Source: an uncultured bacterium (GTDB lineage: Bacteria > Actinomycetota > Coriobacteriia > Coriobacteriales > Atopobiaceae). From it: DNA of 18,833 nucleotides. The notes beneath the pieces are model-generated. The model did not search any database. It was not told the DNA's origin and was given only the letters and a program-made list of their open reading frames with translations. A program made the translations under genes and the position numbers. Positions 1 to 6,087 of this stretch are shown one piece after another (position 1 is the stretch's first letter; every line of letters starts with the position of its first letter). The DNA lies in assembly GCA_905214175.1 (NCBI GenBank), contig CAJMLD010000011.1, positions 1-18,833 of the forward strand, written 5' to 3'.

Positions 1-60
1 AGCCACGACACGCAAACAAGCCTGATAGAGCTGAAAGCAGAACAGGGGGTGGAGGCGACG

Positions 61-160
61 AGGACCGGCGGACGCACGGCATGCCTTTCCTGCGGCGAGT
101 TCGCGAAGCGCTGCTTGAGTCCGCAGGAAAGACATGCCGTGCCAACCCACCGCCGGTCCT
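61..160. repeat. 100-bp long inverted repeat at the 3' end of purO
   Basis: Outer arms 61-71 (AGGACCGGCGG) and 150-160 are perfect reverse complements. Inner arms 74-95 and 121-142 pair over 22 bp with one mismatch. The intervening loop is about 25 nt (96-120). The purO stop codon (159-161) overlaps the outer arm. Neither side has a T-run, so this is not a textbook intrinsic terminator. It could be a stabilising 3' hairpin, a shared bidirectional terminator or a MITE-like remnant. Positions 1-60 show nothing recognisable. Confidence 0.75.
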
Positions 161-794
161 AGTCGCCGAGGTTCTTGTTGAAGATGCGCACCTCGCCGTC
201 CACGTTGGTGTAGAGCGAGACCTTGTTTTCGGGGTTGAGTGCCTCCCAGACTTCCTCGGGGCTACCCATGGCCACGTGGATGGGTTCGCCGGCAAAGCTG
301 GGAAGCGGGTTGTCGTCCCCCTGATAGGTGCTGATGAAGTAGCCACAGCCGCCATCGGCTCCCTCGTACGAGAAGAACTCGCGGGCGCAGCGCCCGTCTC
401 TTGCGCGCTTGAGGATAGAAAGCTCAAACGAGCCGTCGGGATGCAGGATCGAGCTGATGCGCGGCGTGTAGTTGGGCTTGTCCGGCTCGTACTCGCGCGC
501 CATGCAGCCCGCGACAAAGCTGCCCTTCTCGACGATGGTGTCGGTCTGGTCGCCGTTGGTTACCACAAGGTCGTTGCCCATGGTGCGTACCGGGTGGTAG
601 ATGATCAGGCTGGGGTCTTCGAGAAGCGCAGGGTCATGCGCCTCGGTGCGGATACCGTCCTCGGTCTTCACAAACACGCGGTTCCGACTGTTGGAGCTGC
701 GTCCCATGATCCAGTAGTAGACGCAGTGGCTGCCAACCACAATGCCGCGTCCAGGGTAGGGGTTATCCCGCAGCAGCTCGAGCAGATCCTCCAT
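159..794 (-). CDS. purO: IMP cyclohydrolase, PurO type
   Basis: This 211-residue protein resembles the archaeal-type IMP cyclohydrolase family (PurO, about 200 residues). That enzyme closes FAICAR to IMP in the last step of purine synthesis, in the cytoplasm. The family-like N-terminal region is visible: NPYPGRGIVVG at residues 11-21, then YYWIMGRSSNSRNR at about 26-39. No signal peptide or membrane segment is seen. I chose the ATG at 792-794 because an AGAGAGGA ribosome-binding site lies three bases upstream; the longer reading frame to 860 would run into the leader hairpins. The gene stands alone and is divergent from an ABC exporter. Its leader carries an apparent ZTP riboswitch, which senses the AICAR nucleotide two steps upstream of IMP, and this independently supports the call. 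Family assignment is from recognition of the sequence, not a search. Confidence 0.85.
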   Translation of the reverse strand: MEDLLELLRDNPYPGRGIVVGSHCVYYWIMGRSSNSRNRVFVKTEDGIRTEAHDPALLEDPSLIIYHPVRTMGNDLVVTNGDQTDTIVEKGSFVAGCMAREYEPDKPNYTPRISSILHPDGSFELSILKRARDGRCAREFFSYEGADGGCGYFISTYQGDDNPLPSFAGEPIHVAMGSPEEVWEALNPENKVSLYTNVDGEVRIFNKNLGD

Positions 795-831
795 GGGTCC
801 TCTCTTCTCTCGTGCGCACGCGAGTGGACCC
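795..831 (-). promoter_or_regulatory. purO: Possible RBS-sequestering hairpin before purO
   Basis: On the minus strand GGGTCC (826-831) is complementary to GGACCC (795-800), which directly abuts the ATG and overlaps the end of the ribosome-binding site. An inner CTCG/GTGC-GCAC/GAG stem can form between them. If it folds, translation of purO would be reduced. The pairing is visible; the regulatory role is inference. Confidence 0.4.
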
Positions 832-850
832 GGCCCCAAAAGGCAACAGC

Positions 851-880
851 GGGCAAGCACCCACTCAGGTGCGCTTGCCC
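851..880 (-). terminator. Riboswitch expression-platform hairpin
   Basis: On the minus strand GGGCAAGC-GCACC pairs with GGGTGCTTGCCC across a short loop. The 5' arm shares the GGGCA bases with the 3' conserved element of the riboswitch aptamer, so the two structures compete. A CTTTT stretch follows about 11 nt downstream, which makes a weak U-tract. This is consistent with ligand-controlled termination, although the tract is poor and the hairpin could instead act with the RBS hairpin. Confidence 0.55.
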
Positions 881-950
881 AGACGGTCGGCGGATTGTGT
901 TCACGCTGCTTCCCCGTGGTGTCCCACGATTATCCGTCAGTAACAGCGCG
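875..950 (-). ncRNA. ZTP (pfl) riboswitch aptamer upstream of purO
   Basis: Read on the minus strand, the leader has the layout I know for pfl/ZTP riboswitches. P1 is CGCTG (944-948) with CAGCG (904-908). Next comes the ACTGACGG segment, then a GTGG/CCAC hairpin (924-927 with 916-919), then CGGGGAAGCAGC. At the 3' end lies CCGTCTGGGCA (876-886), close to the conserved CCGCCUGGGCA. ACGG (934-937) can pair with CCGT (883-886) as the expected pseudoknot. ZTP riboswitches sense ZMP/ZTP (AICAR nucleotides) and control purine and folate one-carbon genes, which fits the downstream purO. The consensus is recalled from memory; a covariance-model scan has not been run. Confidence 0.8.
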
Positions 951-964
951 TTTCCTGTGGCTTC

Positions 965-973
965 ACTGTATCA
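965..973 (-). promoter_or_regulatory. Candidate extended -10 promoter for the purO leader
   Basis: On the minus strand the sequence TGATACAGT fits an extended -10 element (TG-N-TACAGT, 4 of 6 to consensus). It would start transcription about 15 nt upstream of the riboswitch P1 stem. No convincing -35 box is seen. The rest of 974-1180, up to the exporter start, holds no gene I can support, only a short GCTTGC/GCAAGC hairpin near 1110-1130. Confidence 0.4.
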
Positions 974-1180
974 CGCCGAGAGCCGCTGCATGCCTTGGCA
1001 TCAAGAATGCGCCGGGTTGTCATATGTGATCGCAGGGGTGATTTTCGGAGCCTTCGCGCCCTGTTCATTTGTGGTTTAGCTGCGACGTCTGGCTTCTGGC
1101 GTAACTCTTGGCTTGCTTGGGGCAAGCTACATCAGCTACACCAACGCTGCTTGTGGCGAAAGAACCTGAGGGGGATTGTT

Positions 1181-2980
1181 TTGGCTGCTCGACCAACCGA
1201 CAAGAACGACCGTGCGACCATCCGCCGTACGCTCCACTACTTCTGGGGAGTTACGCGTCAGAAGCTGGGCGCCTTCGTGCTCTCCATCGTGAGCTCGGTA
1301 GGCTACATCGCCTTGCTTACCTTTGCGAACACCTACGTGATGGGCCTCATCGTGGACCGCGTGCAGGCCTCGCCCGTCTCGGCAGACCAGGTGCTTCCCG
1401 TGTTTGGGCCCTACGTGCTGGCGCTGCTTGTGGTGAACGCCGTGGGGCAGACGCTCTCCAAGCTGCAGGACTACTCGGTCTACAAGCTGGAGATCAACGG
1501 CGACTACCAGCTGTCGCGCCTGTGCTTCGACACGCTCTCCAACCAATCGATGACATTCCACAACAGCCGCTTTGGCGGCAGCCTGGTAAGTCAGACCTCG
1601 CGCTTTGTCTCGGGCTACTCCGGCTTGGTGGACGTGGTGACGTACTCGCTGTGGCCAACGCTTGCCTCCATCGTGCTTACGGTTGGGATTCTCGCCCCCA
1701 TAGCCCCGCTCTTCGTGGCCATCCTCGTGGTGATGCTCGTGCTCTACGTGGTTATCGCCTACGGCATGTACCGGCGCATTCTTCCCCTCTCCGCAGAGGC
1801 GTCGCGCGCCCAGAACAAGCTCTCCGGTGTGCTCTCCGATGCCGTGACCAACATTCTTGCCGTCAAGACCTACGGTCGCGAGGACTACGAGCGCGGGCTC
1901 TTCACCACGGCCGACCGCGAGGCCATGGCCGCCGAGAACGTCAACATGCGCGCCACCATGCGGCGCGGTTTTACCACGTCGGCGCTCATCACTGCCATCA
2001 TGTTCGTGGTCTCGATCTTCGTAGTGGGCGGCAACGCGTGGTTTGGGATAAGCGCCGGCACGCTGGTCATGATGTTCACGTATACCTATAACCTCACGAT
2101 GCGCTTCAACTACTTCAACTCCATGATGCAGCGCATCAACCGCGCGTTTGGCGATGCAGCCGAGATGACGCGCGTGCTTGACGAACCCACGCTTGTGGCA
2201 GACGACGCGGACGCCAAGCCGCTTGCCGTCACCGAGGGGCGCATCGACTTTGAGAACCTGCGCTTCCGCTATCCGGACGCGCCGCAGGACGATTATGTCT
2301 TCGAGGACCTCAACCTCCACATTCCCGCAGGCCAGCGCGTTGGTCTGGTGGGACGTTCCGGCTCGGGCAAAACCACGCTCACCAAGCTCTTGCTGCGCCT
2401 GGACGACGTGCAGGAGGGCCGCGTGTTGGTGGACGGCCAGGACGTGAGCCACTGCACCCAGCAGAGCCTGCGTCGCCAGGTTGCCTACGTCCCGCAGGAG
2501 GCGCTGCTCTTCCACCGCTCGATTCGCGAGAACATCGCCTACGGCAAGCCCGACGCAACGGACGAGGAGATCCGCCGCGCCGCCGAGGAGGCAAACGCGC
2601 TCGAATTCATTGAGCGGCTGCCGGACGGCTTTGACACCATGGTGGGCGAGAGGGGCGTCAAGCTCTCGGGAGGCCAGCGCCAGCGCGTGGCAATCGCCCG
2701 CGCCATCCTGGTTGACGCGCCCATCTTGGTGCTCGACGAGGCGACCTCCGCGCTTGACTCAGAGTCCGAGGCGCTCGTGCAGGGCGCGCTCGAGAACCTC
2801 ATGCGGGGTCGCACCTCCATCGTGGTTGCTCACCGACTGTCCACGGTTGCGTCCCTCGACCGCATTGTGGTGCTGGCACACGGTGAGGTCGTCGAGGACG
2901 GTACCCATCACGAGCTGGTCGAGCGCGGCGGAGAGTACGCGAGCCTCTGGAACCGCCAGACCGGTGGCTTCCTGGAGTAG
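1181..2980 (+). CDS. ABC exporter, fused membrane and ATPase domains
   Basis: A 599-residue half-transporter of the multidrug/lipid exporter (ABCB) type, which would work as a dimer in the cytoplasmic membrane. The N-terminal half (about residues 20-310) holds the hydrophobic segments of the six-helix exporter fold. The C-terminal ATPase has Walker A GRSGSGKT (391-398), the Q-loop PQEALLF, signature LSGGQ (495-499), Walker B ILVLDE (515-520) and the switch histidine H551. All catalytic residues are present. I chose the TTG at 1181 because GAGGGGG lies six bases upstream and this matches the family's usual length; the in-frame upstream extension to 995 looks non-coding. It has no partner gene: purO is divergent on the left and the next plus-strand gene starts 242 bp later. 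The substrate cannot be predicted from sequence. Confidence 0.9.
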   Translation: MAARPTDKNDRATIRRTLHYFWGVTRQKLGAFVLSIVSSVGYIALLTFANTYVMGLIVDRVQASPVSADQVLPVFGPYVLALLVVNAVGQTLSKLQDYSVYKLEINGDYQLSRLCFDTLSNQSMTFHNSRFGGSLVSQTSRFVSGYSGLVDVVTYSLWPTLASIVLTVGILAPIAPLFVAILVVMLVLYVVIAYGMYRRILPLSAEASRAQNKLSGVLSDAVTNILAVKTYGREDYERGLFTTADREAMAAENVNMRATMRRGFTTSALITAIMFVVSIFVVGGNAWFGISAGTLVMMFTYTYNLTMRFNYFNSMMQRINRAFGDAAEMTRVLDEPTLVADDADAKPLAVTEGRIDFENLRFRYPDAPQDDYVFEDLNLHIPAGQRVGLVGRSGSGKTTLTKLLLRLDDVQEGRVLVDGQDVSHCTQQSLRRQVAYVPQEALLFHRSIRENIAYGKPDATDEEIRRAAEEANALEFIERLPDGFDTMVGERGVKLSGGQRQRVAIARAILVDAPILVLDEATSALDSESEALVQGALENLMRGRTSIVVAHRLSTVASLDRIVVLAHGEVVEDGTHHELVERGGEYASLWNRQTGGFLE

Positions 2981-3080
2981 GGAAGGCCTTCTCGGCAACG
3001 AGCTTCCCGGCTTCGCAACCCGCTCCAGCTGCGCCAGCTTCGGATTTCTGGGCGTATCGCCTACCGCCTGCGTACTAAAT

Positions 3081-3147
3081 TTGAACATATTTCAAAAATT
3101 GGAATCATCTCAACAAGCTTGGGGGATGATACTCTCTGTTCTATCAA
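3081..3147 (+). promoter_or_regulatory. Promoter with two dyad elements for the radical SAM gene
   Basis: This A/T-richer stretch holds TTGGGG (3119-3124), a 17-bp spacer and TATCAA (3142-3147), a plausible sigma-70-type promoter. Two inverted repeats lie on or next to it. One is TTGAA-CATAT-TTCAA at 3081-3095. The other is ATCATC (3104-3109) with GATGAT (3125-3130), centred on the palindrome CAAGCTTG and overlapping the -35 box. These could be operators. The repeats are directly visible; the regulator is unknown. Confidence 0.45.
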
Positions 3148-3222
3148 GACCCCGGGCACCTGTGTTTCCGCATAGGTAGGGGTTGCCACGAGAGCGGTTA
3201 TCCGCAGGAGAAGGAGAGGCTC

Positions 3223-4659
3223 ATGCCCGCGTTCACGTCAATCAAGGCCAAGGCTATCGGCATCGCCGTCGACCAGGGTGTCAACATGCTTTACGACGAC
3301 TTTGATGGCAACCTGCCAAAGGTCGAGTCTCTCATCAACAAGTTTGCCGGATCCGGCGACTCCATCAACGACGCCCAGCTCAGGCTCTTCAACATGGTCA
3401 TGGGCTACATGAAGGACCCCACCAACAACTGGCGTCGCCTCGTCGACAACATCATCAACAATGTCGACAAGGACGTGGTCAAGACCTTCGTGCACAACTT
3501 CTTTGTGAACTCCGTGACCATCGGTGGTGCACGTCAGCGCGAGGTTAACGACACCGAGGGCTGCAACTGCCCGTGGGCAATCCTCATGGACCCCACCACC
3601 CGCTGCAACCTGCACTGCAACGGCTGCTGGGCGGCCAACTACACCAACGCCAACCACAAGGACCTCACCTTCGAGGAGCTTGACTCCATCATCACCCAGG
3701 GCAAGGATTTGGGCACCTACATCTACCTCTTCACCGGTGGCGAGCCCATGGTGCGCAAGCACGACCTCATCCGCCTGTGCGAGAAGCACCCGGACTGCTT
3801 CTTCTCGGCGTTCACCAATGGCACGCTTGTGGACGAGGCCTTCGCCGATGAGATGCTGCGTGTGAAGAACTTCATGCCCGCCTTCTCCATCGAGGGATTT
3901 GAGGAGGCCACGGATTCTCGCCGCGGCAAGGGCACCTTCGAGCGCGTCACGCACGCCATGGACATCCTGCGCGAGCGCAAGCTGCCGTTTGGCGCATCGA
4001 TGTGCTACACCAGCGCCAACTACGACTCCATCACCAGCGACGAGTACATTCAGTTCCTCGTCGACAAGGGCGTCCTCTTTGCGTGGATCTTCACGTACAT
4101 GCCCGTTGGTCTGGGAGCTCCCGTCGAGCTTCTCGCCACCGCCGAGCAGCGCGCCGGCATGTACGACAAGGTTCGCAAGAACTGGCGCAACAACGTGCCC
4201 ATCTTCTTTGCCGACTTCTGGAACGACGGTGAGTACACGGGCGGCTGCATCGCTGGAGCCCGCCGCTACATGCACATCAACGCCGCCGGCGACGTGGAGC
4301 CCTGCGCGTTCATCCACTACTCGGACTCCAACATTCGCGAGAAGAGCCTGCTCGAGTGCTACAAGAGCCCGCTCTTCAAGAGCTACCAGGCGCACCAGCC
4401 GTTCAACTCCAACATGCTGAGGCCGTGCCCGCTGCTGGACAACCCTGGCAAGCTCTCCGAGATGGTGCACGAGACCGGCGCCAAGTCCACGGACTACGTA
4501 CACCCGGAGGACGTGGACGAGCTCGAGAGCAAGACCAAGGCAGCAGCGGCCGCCTGGGCCGAGAAGTCCGCGCCCATCTGGTCTGCTAGCCCCAAGGGTA
4601 GGCTGTCCGACCGTCTCGCCAAGGAGACCGGCGACCCCAACGCCTGGGTTAAGTACTAA
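3223..4659 (+). CDS. Radical SAM protein with SPASM-like C-terminal cysteines
   Basis: A 478-residue cytoplasmic enzyme of the radical SAM superfamily. The 4Fe-4S/SAM motif CxxxCxxC is C128, C132, C135, and the GGEP SAM-binding motif is at 172-175. Extra cysteines include C114 and C116 just before the motif, and C342, C361 and C402 in the C-terminal part. The latter resemble a SPASM/twitch domain holding an auxiliary cluster. The first 110 residues are helical and have no family I recognise. The C-terminal 60 residues are charged and Ala-rich. AGGAGAAGGAGAGG lies a few bases before the ATG. The gene is monocistronic, with its own promoter region and a strong terminator. No peptide substrate or maturase partner is encoded nearby, so it need not be a RiPP enzyme. 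The substrate is unknown; small-molecule or lipid chemistry is equally possible. Confidence 0.88.
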   Translation: MPAFTSIKAKAIGIAVDQGVNMLYDDFDGNLPKVESLINKFAGSGDSINDAQLRLFNMVMGYMKDPTNNWRRLVDNIINNVDKDVVKTFVHNFFVNSVTIGGARQREVNDTEGCNCPWAILMDPTTRCNLHCNGCWAANYTNANHKDLTFEELDSIITQGKDLGTYIYLFTGGEPMVRKHDLIRLCEKHPDCFFSAFTNGTLVDEAFADEMLRVKNFMPAFSIEGFEEATDSRRGKGTFERVTHAMDILRERKLPFGASMCYTSANYDSITSDEYIQFLVDKGVLFAWIFTYMPVGLGAPVELLATAEQRAGMYDKVRKNWRNNVPIFFADFWNDGEYTGGCIAGARRYMHINAAGDVEPCAFIHYSDSNIREKSLLECYKSPLFKSYQAHQPFNSNMLRPCPLLDNPGKLSEMVHETGAKSTDYVHPEDVDELESKTKAAAAAWAEKSAPIWSASPKGRLSDRLAKETGDPNAWVKY

Positions 4660-4729
4660 CTGGTCGCGGGCGACGCCAGGCAGCCGGTGGCAGGTGGGGC
4701 GGTCCTGCGCACGTCCTTCTCGCAGTTTT

Positions 4730-4763
4730 CGAGCGGTTGGGGTGGCCTAACCGCTCGTTTTTT
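4730..4763 (+). terminator. Rho-independent terminator after the radical SAM gene
   Basis: CGAGCGGTT (4730-4738) pairs with AACCGCTCG (4749-4757) around a 10-nt loop and is followed by six T residues, 70 bp past the stop codon. The stem also matches the CGKTTR-N8-TAAMCG dyad described under the intergenic repeats. Confidence 0.85.
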
Positions 4764-4819
4764 GTCCGGCGTTCGTGGCCCGCATTCTTTGTCGTACGTA
4801 ATACGTCGCGAGCGTTCGC

Positions 4820-4915
4820 CGGTTAGCCTTGCTTAAACGTTGAATGTCTGCGGCAAAACTCAGATGCCGCCGAATTACGACGTTTAAGCCATCCTAAACG
4901 TTCGAAATCCGCGGC
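4820..4915. repeat. Intergenic dyad repeats upstream of the deformylase-like gene
   Basis: Two copies of a 20-bp dyad CGKTTA-N8-TAAACG lie at 4820-4839 and 4881-4900. A longer half-unit of about 23 nt, YYTAAACGTY(N)AAWTCNGCGGC, appears three times: 4832-4854 and 4893-4915 in direct orientation, 4866-4888 inverted. The cluster sits in the 407-bp gap between the radical SAM gene and the deformylase-like gene. The remainder of that gap (4916-5066) has a possible -10 (TAAGAT, 4968-4973) and nothing else recognisable. Confidence 0.7.
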
Positions 4916-5066
4916 TTGCCACGACTGTTTGTGAAGAGCTTCTCGCACGCAAAGGCGCGCGAGGCGGTAAGATATGGCCTGCTTGAAAATGGCCGCAGTA
5001 GCCCAAACGGACCGGTCGCCTTGGTGGCGGCCCAGGCTGCCAGCGGCCCTCCCGAAAGGAAGATGC

Positions 5067-5486
5067 ATGATTCGCGAGCTCTGCAAGGACGATGCAATTC
5101 TCTCCAAGAAGTGCCAGCGTGCCACGCCCGAGGATGCGCCCCTGGCGCAGGACCTCATCGACACCCTGCGCTCCGTCGATGACGGGGCCTGCCTGGCGGC
5201 CAACCAGATTGGCGAGACCAAGGCCGTGGTGGTCTACCTCGATGACAAGGGTGAGGCACACGTGCTCTACAACCCCCGCATCATGATGGGGCTCAACGCC
5301 ACGCGCACGGTCGAGGGGTGCCTCTCGCACGACGAGCCCTCCAAGGTCACCCGCTACGGCAAGGTCAAGGTCTCCTATGACGAGCTGGTCGACGGCAAGT
5401 TTGTGCCGCGCCGCCGCGATCTCACCGGCTGGGAGGCCCAGATGGTGCAGCACATGGTGGACCACTGCAACGGCAAGCTTGTCTAG
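5067..5486 (+). CDS. Peptide deformylase-like protein lacking the HExxH glutamate
   Basis: A 139-residue protein of the small deformylase-like group seen in Gram-positive anaerobes. The three deformylase motifs can be traced. Motif 1 appears as GACLAANQIG (40-49), in the place of GxGxAAxQ. Motif 2 is EGCLS (83-87), with C85 the expected metal ligand. Motif 3 reads QHMVDH (128-133), so the metal histidines H129 and H133 remain but the catalytic glutamate is methionine (M130). In active deformylases, which remove the N-formyl group from new proteins, that Glu activates water. The protein may therefore be inactive or do something else. The ATG at 5067 has GAAAGGA seven bases upstream. It is followed 10 bp later by a DUF1858-like gene, so the two form an operon. 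The Met codon is clear in the DNA (CAC ATG GTG GAC CAC). Confidence 0.85.
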   Translation: MIRELCKDDAILSKKCQRATPEDAPLAQDLIDTLRSVDDGACLAANQIGETKAVVVYLDDKGEAHVLYNPRIMMGLNATRTVEGCLSHDEPSKVTRYGKVKVSYDELVDGKFVPRRRDLTGWEAQMVQHMVDHCNGKLV

Positions 5487-5496
5487 GGAGGCAGCT

Positions 5497-5877
5497 GTGG
5501 CGGACGAGAAGAACGTCATCGACCTCGAGCAGCCTGCGGGCAAGCTCTTTGCGCAGTACTCGGACCTTCCCGGTCTTCTCGCCGAGATGGGCATCGAGGA
5601 CGTGGATGCCGAGAAGACCCTGCCTCAGGTGGCAGCAGACCTAGGTGTCGAGACGAGCGTGATTGCCTTTGCGCTTGAGGCGTCGGGCTACGACGTGCAG
5701 GGCCTCAAGGCCACAGACGATGGTTACAAGAGCCCCCTCAACGACGTAATGAGCGTGCTGTTCGACAACTCCTTCCACGGCGAGCCGTTGCCGGACACGT
5801 CGTCCTCCGGGCCAATGCTGGCGCACATGGAGATGGCCATCCGCCGCGCGCAGGACGAGGGCAAGCTTCCCAAGTGA
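5497..5877 (+). CDS. DUF1858-like small protein
   Basis: A 126-residue protein with a GTG start (5497-5499) preceded by GGGAGG, 10 bp after the deformylase-like stop codon, so it is probably cotranscribed and perhaps coupled. The first 65 residues (GKLFAQYSDLPGLLAEMG then a helical stretch ending in EASGYDV) resemble the DUF1858/ScdA N-terminal helical fold. That fold is found next to redox and metal proteins but has no settled function. The second half is acidic and has no motif I can name; there are no cysteines or membrane segments. The TGA stop lies inside a palindromic intergenic repeat, so the C-terminal end may have been shaped by insertion of that element. Family assignment is tentative; the reading frame itself is well supported. 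Confidence 0.75.
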   Translation: MADEKNVIDLEQPAGKLFAQYSDLPGLLAEMGIEDVDAEKTLPQVAADLGVETSVIAFALEASGYDVQGLKATDDGYKSPLNDVMSVLFDNSFHGEPLPDTSSSGPMLAHMEMAIRRAQDEGKLPK

Positions 5878-5903
5878 GACAAAGGGACAGTCCCTTTGTC
5901 TCA
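5875..5903. repeat. 29-bp perfect palindrome containing a stop codon
   Basis: TGAGACAAAGGGAC, one A, then its exact reverse complement. The first TGA is the stop codon of the DUF1858-like gene. Folded as RNA it gives a 14-bp hairpin that would end the plus-strand transcript. A degenerate copy lies at 6058-6087. Confidence 0.8.
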
Positions 5904-6011
5904 TTCACGGCGCTGAGCAGTGATTTTCGCAATCGCGTCGACTCTTTTCTCGGCTTCGGAGCAAAACGGGCGTCGATAGGCCTCTTTTCGACAGGATTCA
6001 CTCAATAGCGA

Positions 6012-6040
6012 CCCTCGGGCGTCAAATCGACGTCCGAGGG
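6012..6040. terminator. Hairpin between convergent genes
   Basis: CCCTCGG...CGTC (6012-6022) and GACG...CCGAGGG (6029-6040) form an inverted repeat with a short loop and one unpaired position. It lies midway between the convergent operons and could act as a bidirectional terminator, but the following T-content is modest. Confidence 0.4.
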
Positions 6041-6057
6041 CTGATTTCATTCAAGGA

Positions 6058-6087
6058 TGAGACAAAGGGAACCCCCCCCTTGTCTTA
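6058..6087. repeat. Second, degenerate TGAGACAAAGGG palindrome with an 8-C run
   Basis: TGAGACAAAGGG (6058-6069) pairs with CCCTTGTCTTA (6077-6087); the centre contains eight consecutive C residues (6072-6079). The end of the right arm is the TAA stop codon (6085-6087) of the minus-strand heptad-repeat gene, mirroring the copy at 5875-5903. Confidence 0.7.

Noticed and set aside
995..1180. N-terminal extension of the ABC exporter
   Set aside because: The translation is unlike an exporter N-terminus, while TTG at 1181 has a strong ribosome site and gives the usual length.
1136..2515. Long minus-strand open frame opposite the ABC exporter
   Set aside because: His/Val/Gly-rich low-complexity translation, no ribosome site, and it lies fully antisense to a gene with all ABC motifs. 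It is a codon-bias shadow.
2981..3010. Terminator after the ABC exporter
   Set aside because: GGGAAG/CTTCCC pairing is weak with a long loop and no T-run; transcription may end elsewhere.
3238..4503. Long minus-strand open frame opposite the radical SAM gene
   Set aside because: Same reason: Val/Ala/His-rich antisense translation of a well-supported gene.
3223..4659. Radical SAM gene as a RiPP maturase
   Set aside because: No short precursor gene, peptidase or exporter is found close by on the same strand with coupling; the ABC exporter upstream is separated by 242 bp with its own promoter region between.
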